NCBI GenBank assembly: GCA_020832965.1
Contig: JAJHRM010000017.1
Location: forward strand, 1-19,852
Length of the DNA stretch: 19,852 bases
Origin: Thermofilum sp.
Lineage (GTDB): Archaea; Thermoproteota; Thermoprotei; Thermofilales; Thermofilaceae
Reading direction: 5' to 3'
The position numbers and the translations under genes were made by a program. The stretch's first letter is position 1. Each line of letters starts with the position of its first letter. This document shows positions 1 to 7,534 of the stretch, in pieces. The notes below the pieces were generated by a model. That model ran no database searches. It was given only the letters and a program-made list of their open reading frames with translations, and was not told the origin of the DNA.

Positions 1-668
1 GCGATTATCCTCGCTACGAGGCCTGGGGGTCCAACGTACCTCACACATGTCCTCTTTTCATCTATCCTGAAGACCTCGGAGTTGAGGTTTTTGAAGAGGC
101 TGATCATTCTCGGGGCGTCCTCCTTATCTGTGATCCTCACGTGGACGTCGAAGACTAGGGTCGTTGTGTGGGGCTTTAGGACGGCGTTGTGCATCAGGGT
201 GTTTGGGACCATGTATTTCTCGCCGAAGGCGTCCTCGACTATGCAGTGAGACGATAGGATGTCCGTCACCCTGCCGTAGAGGGGCTTGCTGTACCCCGGT
301 AACCTTATCTCGTAGGTTTTGTCCAGCATCTTTCTCTCCATTCGAAGGGAGAGGTAAGCAGTGAACTCTCTCAACTTGTCGATCAGCAGCATGGTCATCA
401 CTAGACCCAGGATGCCGAGAGCCACTAGAGCCGTGTGCACCTCGATGAACTGCCCCATGATCGTGAGGAAGGAGATCACTATGATCGATGCATCGAGAAG
501 CCTCAGCACAGTCTCCTTGCCCGCCGTGGAGATCGTGCCGCGCGCCGTCAGAGCGTCGAGGAACCTCTTGAATAGCACTCTGACTATGATCAGCGTTGTG
601 ATGATTACTACTGGCGCTTCTATCCTCGTCAGCACTTCTTGGACTAAGCTGGGGTCCTCCATTCTCAT
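1..668 (-). CDS. MscS-like small-conductance mechanosensitive channel family protein (partial, C-terminus outside window)
   Basis: The visible 222 residues begin MRMEDPSLVQEV. About three hydrophobic stretches follow, at roughly residues 17-33, 54-70 and 77-95. After them comes a beta-rich segment containing IVEDAFGEKYMVPNTLMHNA, which matches the cytosolic beta domain of MscS channels (a sequence of the type 'v.d.fG....vPN..l......n'). MscS proteins open under membrane tension and release solutes on osmotic downshock. The ATG at 668 overlaps the trkA stop as ATGA, implying translational coupling; a second in-frame ATG is at 662. Co-transcription with trkH and trkA fits an ion/osmotic role. 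The gene continues beyond base 1, so its C-terminal domain cannot be judged. Other proteins of this superfamily have poorly defined substrates, so channel activity is an inference. Confidence 0.75.
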   Translation of the reverse strand, partial: MRMEDPSLVQEVLTRIEAPVVIITTLIIVRVLFKRFLDALTARGTISTAGKETVLRLLDASIIVISFLTIMGQFIEVHTALVALGILGLVMTMLLIDKLREFTAYLSLRMERKMLDKTYEIRLPGYSKPLYGRVTDILSSHCIVEDAFGEKYMVPNTLMHNAVLKPHTTTLVFDVHVRITDKEDAPRMISLFKNLNSEVFRIDEKRTCVRYVGPPGLVARII

Positions 669-1312
669 CCCTTGATGTAGCTGACGAAATCCTTGCTTGG
701 AGCGAGCACGAAGAGGATGTCGCCGGGCTTTAAAACCTCCTCGCCGCTGGGTACTTTGAACCGGTCGCCGTCGAACATGAGTATTATCTTGCCCACGTCC
801 TCGTCCATCTCGAGGTCGCTTATCCTCGCCCCGGCAGCCCTGTCTCCCTCTGCTACTCCCAGGAGGTACAGGTCTGAGTGCCCTATCTTGCCGAGGGGCG
901 TTGGGAGTAGAACTGATGACATGTAGTTCGCGACGATGTTTGCCAGGACTTTGGGTTGCGTGATTGGGATGCCGAGCTTTAGCTCCCTGACGAGCTCCCC
1001 GATCTTCTCCTCTTCGAACCGACCGATCCTTATCGGGATGTTGTGGAGCTTCGCCACTGCCAGCACCAGCATGTTTATCTCGTCGCTGCTTGTTAGCGCT
1101 AGAACCGCGTCGAGCTCGTCCATATTAACCTCGCGCGTGTAGATGTCCACGTCTGTTGCGCTTCTGGCCATCACTAGCACGTCGTACTTGGACTCCAGCT
1201 CCCGCTTCCTAGCCTCGTCCTTCTCGATGACTATGATCTCATGCTCCTTTTGGCTGAGCATCCTTATCAGGTTCTCGGCGAACTCGCCCCCGCCGACGAT
1301 GAGTATCTTCAT
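665..1312 (-). CDS. trkA: Trk/Ktr potassium uptake regulatory subunit (RCK_N plus RCK_C)
   Basis: This 215-residue cytosolic protein gates the membrane subunit TrkH in response to nucleotide. It starts MKILIVGGGEFAENL, a Rossmann turn in which the third glycine of GxGxxG is Ala. An acidic stretch (IVIEKDE) follows at the end of beta-2, as in NAD-binding RCK domains. The TrkA-C domain covers about residues 135-215 and includes FKVPSGEEVLKPGDILFVLA. The length equals one RCK unit, like KtrA or archaeal TrkA and half of E. coli TrkA. The ATG at 1312 is preferred over an in-frame GTG at 1321, because GAGGTG lies about 6 bases before the ATG. It is 72 bases downstream of trkH and overlaps the MscS-like gene by ATGA. 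The family assignment is secure; the bound nucleotide is not known. Confidence 0.93.
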   Translation of the reverse strand: MKILIVGGGEFAENLIRMLSQKEHEIIVIEKDEARKRELESKYDVLVMARSATDVDIYTREVNMDELDAVLALTSSDEINMLVLAVAKLHNIPIRIGRFEEEKIGELVRELKLGIPITQPKVLANIVANYMSSVLLPTPLGKIGHSDLYLLGVAEGDRAAGARISDLEMDEDVGKIILMFDGDRFKVPSGEEVLKPGDILFVLAPSKDFVSYIKG

Positions 1313-1384
1313 GACGCCCACCTCTGCACACTTGCCGCGACTATATGTATCTTACCTGACACTCCCCCTCATATTACTTTCTTA

Positions 1385-2842
1385 CTACTTTAATAGCTTA
1401 ATGATTCTCCTGCCCACAGTCCACCCGATCAGCATTAGTACTGGGAGGTACTCAAGCCTACCCAGAACCATTAGCGCCATTAAAACAGCCTTGACGCCCA
1501 GCGGGGCCAGCGGCGAAGTTATCCCCGCCGACAACCCGACACAGCTCGCAGCAGATGCTGCTTCGAAGAGTGCGTCGGCGAAGTCGAACCCCGGGAGCAT
1601 GGACTTTATCAGCGTGGCCCCCGTGAAGATTGCTATGAAGTGTATTGCTGTGAGCAGGAGGGCTGAGGCGACCTCTGAGTCGTCAATCACGCTTCCCCCC
1701 AGCTTGACTTCAGCCTTCACCCTCCCCCCCGTTATTATGCTTATCGAAGATTCCTTGAGCTTCTTTAAGAGGACGAGGAACCTGAGCACCTTGATCCCTC
1801 CGACCGTCGCAAAGGTCATCCCCCCGATGAACATCGAGAATGTGAGGACAAGCTTGGTGGGGTAGGGTAGTTGGGCGATCACGCCTATGTTAAACCCCGT
1901 CGTCGTCATGGCTGACACGGCGTTGAAAACGCCGGATGCGATGATCCCCGGGATGCTTGCCAATGGCGCGTTGGGGGCGAGCATGCTCGCGGTAGTTGCC
2001 GCTGAGAAGATAGCTAGAAGGGCGATGTACAGCTTGAACTCCTCGTTGCCAGCTACCTCCCTCACCTCTCCTCTCAGAAGCTTATCCAGGAGGAGGAAGT
2101 TCGTAGCGCCGAGCACCATTACCGCGGTCAGGGGGATTGATGTCCACGGCGAGGTGCGGTAGATGGCGTCGTAGTTTGCATCGTAATTGCTCATGCCCCC
2201 AGTGGCGATGCCCGTCATCGCGTGGGTAACTGCGTCGAACAGGCTCATGCCTGTGTAGTAGAGGGCGAGCGCTCCGGTCAGCGTCAGTATGAGGTATATG
2301 TTGAAGAGCCTCCTCGCCGTCCTGTACATCGACGCCTCTATCCGGACAGGCCTCTCGATGCCGTACACCAGGAAGCCGTACCTGTAGAAAAAGGGGAACA
2401 GCACCATTGCGAAGACCACGAACCCCAGCTCCCCAACCCACTGCATTAGGGCCCTCCAGAACAGGATGCTCGGCTTCAAGCGCTCCAGGCCTGTTAGGAC
2501 CGTTAACCCCGTGCCCGTGAAGCCGGAGATGCACTCGAAGAGGGCATCGTAGTACGGTATCCCCAGCTCCAGGGAGAGAGGGACCGCAGAGACTGCCGGG
2601 ATGATAGTCCACGCCAGCGCAGAGGAGAGCACGGCTTCAGCGGAGGATAAGCCGTCAGTCGTGCTGACTCTCGAAGCCAGGAAGCCGCCAGCCATGAGTG
2701 CGACCGAGAATGCAAGGAATTGTCTGGACAGCCCCGCCCCGCTTACGACGTCTATCAGGGGGACACTCAGCATGAGCACGCCGAGCAGTAGCAACAGGGT
2801 TCCCACAACTTTCAGAACACTGAGCGCTCTTGTCATGACCAT
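1385..2842 (-). CDS. trkH: Trk-type potassium transporter membrane subunit TrkH
   Basis: This is a 485-residue integral membrane protein of the TrkH/TrkG/KtrB superfamily, which conducts K+ (or Na+) through a pore built from four repeats. The four pore loops are visible with their filter glycines: SGFTGTGLTVL, TGIATGGMSNYD, SAMTTTGFNIG and AASCVGLSAGI. Other family marks are WVGELGFVVFAMVLFP (usually W.GG.G, so the second Gly is Glu here), RYGFLVYGIERPVRIEA between repeats, and the C-terminal LGRLEYLPVLML. The ATG at 2842 follows a GGTGAG ribosome site about 9 bases upstream, with a TATA-like box beyond it. It is first in the leftward operon trkH-trkA-mscS-like. The family is certain; ion selectivity is inferred. 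Confidence 0.95.
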   Translation of the reverse strand: MVMTRALSVLKVVGTLLLLLGVLMLSVPLIDVVSGAGLSRQFLAFSVALMAGGFLASRVSTTDGLSSAEAVLSSALAWTIIPAVSAVPLSLELGIPYYDALFECISGFTGTGLTVLTGLERLKPSILFWRALMQWVGELGFVVFAMVLFPFFYRYGFLVYGIERPVRIEASMYRTARRLFNIYLILTLTGALALYYTGMSLFDAVTHAMTGIATGGMSNYDANYDAIYRTSPWTSIPLTAVMVLGATNFLLLDKLLRGEVREVAGNEEFKLYIALLAIFSAATTASMLAPNAPLASIPGIIASGVFNAVSAMTTTGFNIGVIAQLPYPTKLVLTFSMFIGGMTFATVGGIKVLRFLVLLKKLKESSISIITGGRVKAEVKLGGSVIDDSEVASALLLTAIHFIAIFTGATLIKSMLPGFDFADALFEAASAASCVGLSAGITSPLAPLGVKAVLMALMVLGRLEYLPVLMLIGWTVGRRIIKLLK

Positions 2843-2875
2843 AGGGATAAGCTCACCAAAAACGGCTACTAAAAT

Positions 2876-2885
2876 GTTTTTATGT
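2876..2885 (-). promoter_or_regulatory. TATA-like box of the trkH operon
   Basis: On the minus strand the sequence is ACATAAAAAC, centred about 38 bases ahead of the trkH ATG. That predicts a short leader of about 12 bases carrying GGTGAG. A TAGCGCGCG element lies roughly 17-25 bases further upstream. Assigned by spacing only. Confidence 0.4.
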
Positions 2886-2900
2886 GTTTTTGGCTACTGC

Positions 2901-2909
2901 TAGCGCGCG
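2901..2909 (+). promoter_or_regulatory. TAGCGCGCG intergenic motif, copy 1
   Basis: TAGCGCGCG lies just upstream of the TATA-like box of trkH, which is read leftward. It is one of four near-identical intergenic copies in the window (others at 4102, 15025 and 16200). Function unknown. Confidence 0.35.
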
Positions 2910-3204
2910 ACCTGGCTTATCGCATTGCGCAGGAAGGCTGCGGAGCCTAAACCGGGCGCGCTTCCAGCAGCATGTATGGGGATTGCTTTGGTGTGTAGAC
3001 CCCCTTATAAGCTCCGCTATCAGCTCCTCCTTTTGAGCCTGTAGACGAGCTGCTTCGCGTAGCCCTTCCCGCACTTGGAAGCCACTATGCCGAAGGAGAG
3101 TATGCTGGCGCTTAAGAGCCTGTCAACGAAAAGCGTCGTACTTTCGCTGAGGCATACTTCTCAGCGCGCCCTGGTAAGCGGAAATGCACGGGGTGCTTGT
3201 CGGG

Positions 3205-4023
3205 TTAGCCGCGCCTCCTCTCCTCAATGTACTTCCACAAGTCCTCGAAGCTGGATCGCGGGGGCTCCCTGGGGACGCCGATGGGTATGATGTACATTGG
3301 CACCTCCTCGCGCCCAGCACTAATAGCGGCTTGCACCATGTCATCGTGGAAGGCACCTACAACGACTGCCCCGTAGCCGAGGGCAGTGGCCATCAGGTAC
3401 ACGTTTTGACCGAGGTGTCCGACCTCCATGGGCACGTACCTCACCCTTCCCCTCTCGCCGTACCGCGAGGTCGTCCTCCCGAAGACAGCGCAGACTACTA
3501 GGTCTACTGGAGCCTCTTCGACCCACTCTTGGCCGAGGGCTGCCGCGGCAAGCTCCCTCCTTAAGTCGCCGGGCTTTACAAGGCTGAGTAAGTGCCTGTA
3601 CTCGTCATACTTGTACACGCCCGCTCGCAGGTAACCCCCGCCCTCCAGCAGGACGCGCCCCTCCCCAACGACCACGTAGACCTTCAGGGGGTACGTTGCG
3701 CCAGCGCTCGGGGACGCTTTGAGGCCCCACTTCGGCTCCGTCACACCGCAGGCGGCCCACAGCATCATGGCTAGGTGCTCCAGCCTGACGGGGTCTTTGG
3801 TGTACTCGCGAATGCTTCTCCTGCGTAGCACCGCCTCCTCGACACTTACATTGGTGATTTTCCTGGGCAGCGGGAGGTAAACTACTTCGTCGCCAGCCGC
3901 TGCCTGACTGGGAGCATTTTCCCCGCGCTCTACCCGAAAAACACGCCACAACACATACAAAGCCGCAAGGGCTACCAAGACCAGTATCAGCAACGCATGC
4001 ACATGGCTGCTGCTGGCAACCAC
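3205..4023 (-). CDS. SagB-type nitroreductase-fold FMN protein with N-terminal membrane anchor
   Basis: This 272-residue protein has one N-terminal membrane segment (residues 9-28) followed by a nitroreductase fold. Family motifs in order are LRRRSIREY (66-74, FMN phosphate/ribityl contact), the alanine-rich KASPSAGATYPL (102-113), AALGQEWVEEAPVDLV (161-176), RYGERGRVRYVPMEVGHLGQN (187-207) and YGAVVVGAFHDD (217-228). These match the SagB-type dehydrogenase subgroup, whose characterised members oxidise azolines in peptide natural products. No precursor peptide or cyclodehydratase is visible beside it, so that role is not supported here and a general flavin oxidoreductase is equally possible. 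The GTG start at 4023 has GGTGAG about 5 bases upstream and a TATA box near 4060. It is transcribed divergently from the ATPase gene. Confidence 0.88.
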   Translation of the reverse strand: MVASSSHVHALLILVLVALAALYVLWRVFRVERGENAPSQAAAGDEVVYLPLPRKITNVSVEEAVLRRRSIREYTKDPVRLEHLAMMLWAACGVTEPKWGLKASPSAGATYPLKVYVVVGEGRVLLEGGGYLRAGVYKYDEYRHLLSLVKPGDLRRELAAAALGQEWVEEAPVDLVVCAVFGRTTSRYGERGRVRYVPMEVGHLGQNVYLMATALGYGAVVVGAFHDDMVQAAISAGREEVPMYIIPIGVPREPPRSSFEDLWKYIEERRRG

Positions 4024-4055
4024 GCCTGCTCACCGGTTAAAGACAGAAAACTCGG

Positions 4056-4063
4056 AAATATAG
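4056..4063 (-). promoter_or_regulatory. TATA box of the nitroreductase gene
   Basis: On the minus strand it reads CTATATTT, centred 37 bases before the GTG. This leaves a leader of about 12 bases containing the GGTGAG ribosome site, the same arrangement as trkH. Confidence 0.5.
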
Positions 4064-4101
4064 ACTTTTGGTGTATAGGACGGCGTAGGAGGCGCTTGTT
4101 T

Positions 4102-4110
4102 TAGCGCGCG
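4102..4110 (+). promoter_or_regulatory. TAGCGCGCG intergenic motif, copy 2
   Basis: TTTTAGCGCGCG sits about 32 bases upstream of the ATPase-gene TATA box, in the divergent region between nitroreductase and ATPase. It shares its T-tract and orientation relative to the downstream gene with copy 3. Confidence 0.35.
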
Positions 4111-4141
4111 TGCAACTGCGAAATGTGGCCGCTAATAAGAC

Positions 4142-4149
4142 TTATAAGT
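4142..4149 (+). promoter_or_regulatory. TATA box of the ATPase gene
   Basis: TTATAAGT is centred about 23 bases before the ATG at 4168 and 35 before the in-frame ATG at 4180. Either start would be leaderless or nearly so, since no good Shine-Dalgarno site precedes 4168. Confidence 0.6.
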
Positions 4150-4169
4150 ATAATACTTTAAAGTATAAT
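4146..4169. repeat. 14-base palindrome flanked by 9-base direct repeats at the ATPase start (candidate operator)
   Basis: ATACTTTAAAGTAT (4153-4166) is a perfect palindrome. AAGTATAAT occurs twice, at 4146-4154 and 4161-4169, with a 15-base period. The array covers the space from the TATA box to the start codon, exactly where a bound repressor would block initiation. Confidence 0.5.
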
Positions 4170-5568
4170 GATTTGGAGTATGATATTCGTCGATAGAGAG
4201 GAGGAATTAAGAGTGCTACGTGAAGCTTTGAGTAGCGCTAGGGCTGAGCTAGTCCTCCTTTATGGTAGGAGGAGGATTGGTAAGACCTTCCTCGTATCAA
4301 GGCTGCTGAGGGAGGTGGATGGAATCTACCTGTGTGTTAACCACGAGGAAAGGGATCTCGCTTTAAGGGACCTTGTAGAGCAGTTTCTTTCTCAGGTATC
4401 GTTGCCCGTTAAGCCAAGCGTTTCAAGCTTTAGGGAACTTTTCAAGCTACTCGCTATTTCGGGCAGGAGGCTCATCGTGATTGACGAGTTTCAGAGGCTT
4501 TTAAGGGCGGGGGGAATTACGGAGCTCCAGCATCTCTGGGACCTGGAGTTATCCAGGAGCGGCACGGTTCTCGTTCTCTCCGGCTCTGCCGTTGGGGTGG
4601 CGGAGCGGATCGGGCTTTCCCATGCATCCCCCCTCTTCGGCAGGTTTACGAGGGTTATTCGGCTCGAGGAGTTTAGCTACAGCGTTGCTAGGGCGTTTAC
4701 ACCCAGCTACAGCGAGGAGGACAAGGTGAGGACCTACAGCGTTTTCGGTGGTGTGCCCGGGTACCTTTCCCTGCTTAAGCCTACGAAAAACTTGCTGGAG
4801 AACATTACGAGCCTTGTCCTCGGTCCCGGTGCACCGCTCAGGGAGGAGCCCTTAACGGCTCTGAGGCTCGAGCTGAGGAATCCTTCGAGGTACATCGAAG
4901 TGCTGAGGGCTGTGGCCATGGGTGCTACCCAATTCGGAGAGATAGCTGACAAAGCAGGCTTGAGGGTGACTGAACTGCCAAAATATTTGAGGATCCTCGA
5001 GGAGGATCTGCGCCTTGTAGAGCGCAGGTACCCGCTGCTGGAGGAGGGGTCTCGCCGGAGAGCCAGGTACTATGTGCGGGACCACTTCACAAGCTTCTGG
5101 TTCAACGCTGTCTACCCGAACAGGCCCCTTCTGGAGCTAGGCATGTACAGAGAAGTCGCCGGGAGAGTGCCGGAGGTGGTTGAGAGGCTTGCATCAGCGG
5201 TCTTCGAGAAGGTTGCCATGGAGCACTTTGCTACCCTAGCTAAGAGTGGTGAAGTATCCTTCACGAGGATGGGGAAGTGGTGGAGCGGCGAGACTGAGAT
5301 AGACTTCATTGCCATCGACGAGAAATCGAATACAGCGTACTTCGCAGAGGTAAAATGGACCAACGAGAGGGTCCACAGGAAAGTTTTGTACAGGCTTATG
5401 GAGAAAGCAGCCGAGTTTCCATGGAGAGAGAAGGACAGGAAAGAGGTCTACGTAGTATACAGCAGGAGCGGCTTCACATTCGAGCCGGAGGAAGGCCTGC
5501 GGCTCTACACGTTGGCGGATCTCCGAGAGGCATTTGAAAAGGTAAAACCCCAGGTCACTGAGCTCTAG
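4168..5568 (+). CDS. Archaeal STAND/MNS-clade ATPase with C-terminal DUF234 nuclease-like domain
   Basis: This 466-residue protein has an N-terminal P-loop ATPase domain. The Walker A motif is GRRRIGKT (33-40), Walker B is RLIVIDEF (101-108), a sensor-like LVLSGS lies at 136-140, and PLFGRF at 155-160 is typical of the archaeal ATPase_2 family. A winged-helix-like region spans about 245-290. The C-terminal DUF234 part contains YYVRDHFTSFWF (301-312) and a PD-(D/E)xK-like core: EIDF at 377-380 and AEVKW at 393-397. Such proteins are common, often multicopy, in archaea. Their task is not established; defence or mobile-DNA roles have been suggested because of the nuclease-like domain. The first ATG (4168) fits a leaderless transcript, although MIFVDREEEL from 4180 resembles the usual family start. 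It ends tail-to-tail with oppF, sharing the bases CTAG. Confidence 0.88.
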   Translation: MIWSMIFVDREEELRVLREALSSARAELVLLYGRRRIGKTFLVSRLLREVDGIYLCVNHEERDLALRDLVEQFLSQVSLPVKPSVSSFRELFKLLAISGRRLIVIDEFQRLLRAGGITELQHLWDLELSRSGTVLVLSGSAVGVAERIGLSHASPLFGRFTRVIRLEEFSYSVARAFTPSYSEEDKVRTYSVFGGVPGYLSLLKPTKNLLENITSLVLGPGAPLREEPLTALRLELRNPSRYIEVLRAVAMGATQFGEIADKAGLRVTELPKYLRILEEDLRLVERRYPLLEEGSRRRARYYVRDHFTSFWFNAVYPNRPLLELGMYREVAGRVPEVVERLASAVFEKVAMEHFATLAKSGEVSFTRMGKWWSGETEIDFIAIDEKSNTAYFAEVKWTNERVHRKVLYRLMEKAAEFPWREKDRKEVYVVYSRSGFTFEPEEGLRLYTLADLREAFEKVKPQVTEL

Positions 5569-6527
5569 GCTTTCCCATGCAGCCAGCAGGCAACGGGGTG
5601 CCCCGGCTCGGCTTCTAGTAGCGGCGGCTCAGCTATCCTGCATTTTTCTGTGGCGAAGGGGCATCTTGGGTGGAACCTGCATCCCCTTGGTATATTTATG
5701 GGAGAGGGTGGCTCTCCCTGTATGGCTAGCCTCCTGCGCGTCTTGGCGTACTTCGGGTCCGGTACTGGAATTGAGCTTAGCAGGAACTTGGTGTATGGGT
5801 GCAGCGGGTTTTCGAATATGCGGTCTGACTGTGCAATCTCGACGATTTTGCCGAGGTACATCACTCCTATTCTGTGGCTCATGTACTTTACAACCCCGAT
5901 GTCATGGGATATGAAGAGGTAGGATATTTTCCTTTTTTCCTGTACGTCCTTAAGCATGTTCAGTATCGCGGCCTGAACAGAGACGTCCAGGGACGAGGTA
6001 GGCTCGTCCAGGACTATAAATCTTGGGTTTAGTGTTAGTGCCCTTAATATTGCCACTCTCTGTTTTTGACCACCGCTGAGCTCGTGGGGGTACCTGTACA
6101 GGTGCTCCTTTCCGAGCCCAACGCTTTCCAGCTGCCCGACTATGTACCCCTCCGGGTCTCCAACCGGGATGTTGTGCTCGAAGAGCGGCTCGGAGAGTAT
6201 CTCGAAGATCGTCATTCTCGGGTTTAGGGATGTGTTTGGGTCTTGGAAGACTATCTGCGCGCTTCTCCTGAACCGCTTCAGCTCCTCCCCCTTAAGCGAG
6301 AGAACGTCCTTGCCGTTGAAGAATATTTTCCCAGAGGTGGGCTCAAGCAGCCGTATAACGACTCTTCCAAGGGTGGATTTCCCACAACCACTCTCACCCA
6401 CGAGCCCGAAGGTCTCGCCCTGCTCGATAGCGAAGTTTACGCCGTCAACAGCTTTCACCGCCTTGAACAGGGATCCCCTGACCTTGAAGTACTTCTTCAC
6501 GTTTTCAACCCTAACGAGCTCAGGCAT
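5565..6527 (-). CDS. oppF: Peptide/oligosaccharide ABC transporter ATP-binding protein OppF/DppF
   Basis: This is one of two nucleotide-binding subunits that power import through OppB/OppC. From the ATG at 6527 (MPELVRVENV) it is 320 residues. Motifs are Walker A GESGCGKS (44-51), the Q-loop Gln95, signature LSGGQKQR (150-157), Walker B IVLDEP (171-176) and the switch His208. The C-terminal oligopeptide/dipeptide domain carries four cysteines (283, 289, 296, 314) with the same spacing as in OppD, a set that can hold an iron-sulfur cluster in some homologues. The open frame extends 41 codons further upstream into oppD, but the chosen ATG has GGTGAGG just before it and lies 5 bases after the oppD stop. 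It is last in the operon and ends convergently with the ATPase gene. Confidence 0.95.
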   Translation of the reverse strand: MPELVRVENVKKYFKVRGSLFKAVKAVDGVNFAIEQGETFGLVGESGCGKSTLGRVVIRLLEPTSGKIFFNGKDVLSLKGEELKRFRRSAQIVFQDPNTSLNPRMTIFEILSEPLFEHNIPVGDPEGYIVGQLESVGLGKEHLYRYPHELSGGQKQRVAILRALTLNPRFIVLDEPTSSLDVSVQAAILNMLKDVQEKRKISYLFISHDIGVVKYMSHRIGVMYLGKIVEIAQSDRIFENPLHPYTKFLLSSIPVPDPKYAKTRRRLAIQGEPPSPINIPRGCRFHPRCPFATEKCRIAEPPLLEAEPGHPVACWLHGKA

Positions 6528-6532
6528 CCCCC

Positions 6533-7534
6533 TCACCCCTTCACGAGTAGCCAGCAGTGAACGAGGTGATTGTTCCCGAGGTCTACTCGTGGCGGGTTTT
6601 GGCTTCTGCAGATATCCCTCACGAGTGGGCACCTCGGAGCGAAGGGGCACCCAGGCTTCATATCGATCAAGTTCGGCACAGTGCCGGGTATTGATTCAAG
6701 CTTCTCTATCCTCTTAAGCGGGTTGGGGACGGCCCTCAAAAGCAGCTGAGTGTAGGGGTGCATAGGCGACTCGAAGATCGTGTATATGTCTGCTGTTTCA
6801 GCTATTCTTCCACCATACATCACGTACACTCTCTCAGCGGTCTCGGCGACCACTCCCAGGTTGTGCGTAATGAGCAGTAGGCTCATCCTGTACTTCTCCT
6901 TCAACTCTCTGAGGAGGTCGAGGATCTGCGCCTGGACAGTAACGTCCAGGTTCGTTGTGGGTTCGTCAGCGATCAGGAGCCGTGGCTTGTTAGCAATAGC
7001 AGTGGCGATGACAACTCTCTGCCTCATCCCTCCACTGAGCTCGTGCGGGTAGTTCTTTATCCTCACCTCCGGGTTTGGGATCAAGACGTCCCTTAGTAGC
7101 TGCAGCGCCTCCGCAGACGCGTCTCTGGAGGAGACTGCCCTATGCTCGGTGATCGTCTCAACTATGTGGTCCCCAGCCGTGTAGAGGGGGTCGAGGGCGC
7201 TCGAGGGGTCCTGAAAGATGTAGGAGATCTCGTTGCCCCTTATTTCCCTTATTTCCTCAGGGGGTAGCCTGATAAGGTCCACGACCGCTCCGCTCCTCCT
7301 CCTGAATAAAACTCTTCCCGACTCTATCCTGCCTGGAGGGTCTATGAGTCCGGTAATTGCCTTTGTGAAGACGGTCTTGCCGCAGCCGGTCTCGCCCACG
7401 AGTGCAATGCTCTCCCCCTCAAAGACGTCTAAGTAGGCTTCTGAAACAGCGTGGACAACGCCCGCATAGGTGTAGAACCTGACGGTCAAGTCTCTAACTG
7501 CCAGTACCTGGTTGCCGGGCATGCTGTCGCTCAT
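6533..7534 (-). CDS. oppD: Peptide/oligosaccharide ABC transporter ATP-binding protein OppD/DppD
   Basis: This 333-residue ATPase is the partner of OppF on the inner face of the membrane. Motifs are Walker A GETGCGKT (47-54), Q-loop Gln108, signature LSGGMRQR (166-173), Walker B LLIADEP (186-192) and switch His224. The C-terminal domain has cysteines 296, 302, 309 and 327, with spacing identical to OppF. The ATG at 7534 overlaps the oppC stop as ATGA, which fixes the start and implies coupling; MPGNQ four codons later is a less likely start. Residues 19-68 are 45/50 identical to a broken fragment at 15915-16067 in this same window. Confidence 0.96.
   Translation of the reverse strand: MSDSMPGNQVLAVRDLTVRFYTYAGVVHAVSEAYLDVFEGESIALVGETGCGKTVFTKAITGLIDPPGRIESGRVLFRRRSGAVVDLIRLPPEEIREIRGNEISYIFQDPSSALDPLYTAGDHIVETITEHRAVSSRDASAEALQLLRDVLIPNPEVRIKNYPHELSGGMRQRVVIATAIANKPRLLIADEPTTNLDVTVQAQILDLLRELKEKYRMSLLLITHNLGVVAETAERVYVMYGGRIAETADIYTIFESPMHPYTQLLLRAVPNPLKRIEKLESIPGTVPNLIDMKPGCPFAPRCPLVRDICRSQNPPRVDLGNNHLVHCWLLVKG

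Larger units (their letters stand above)
2843..3204. other. Intergenic region between trkH and the nitroreductase gene, no confident gene
   Basis: These 362 bases contain the trkH promoter and a TAGCGCGCG element at 2901. On the minus strand an open frame of 46 codons runs from 3160 to a TGA at 3020-3022. It has no ATG and reads as a hydrophobic stretch (RLLSASILSFGIVASKCG) followed by a basic tail (YRLKRRS). A second minus-strand frame (3074-2880) has low-complexity Arg/Ala-rich content and no recognisable domain. I see no tRNA or stable RNA fold here. It may hold a decayed gene. Confidence 0.5.

Noticed and set aside
1143..1865. Plus-strand open frame of 240 codons
   Set aside because: It is antisense to the end of trkH and start of trkA, whose motifs are certain, and its Ser/Ile/Leu-rich product shows no domain.
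2082..2612. Minus-strand open frame of 176 codons inside trkH
   Set aside because: It is a shifted frame of trkH with Arg/His/Pro-rich translation and no family features.
3129..3148. CGAAA...TTTCG inverted repeat
   Set aside because: Arms of 5 bases around a 10-base loop are too short to distinguish from chance.
3605..4033. Minus-strand frame of 142 codons overlapping the nitroreductase gene
   Set aside because: It is a frame shadow: Arg/Gly/Cys-rich translation with no motifs, against a complete SagB-type protein in the other frame.
6528..6650. 41-codon N-terminal extension of oppF
   Set aside because: It lies inside oppD, reads as Arg/Pro/Ser-rich filler, and an ATG with a good ribosome site sits at 6527 where the family normally starts.
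6142..6717. Plus-strand open frame of 191 codons
   Set aside because: It is antisense to oppF and oppD, which have all ATPase motifs.
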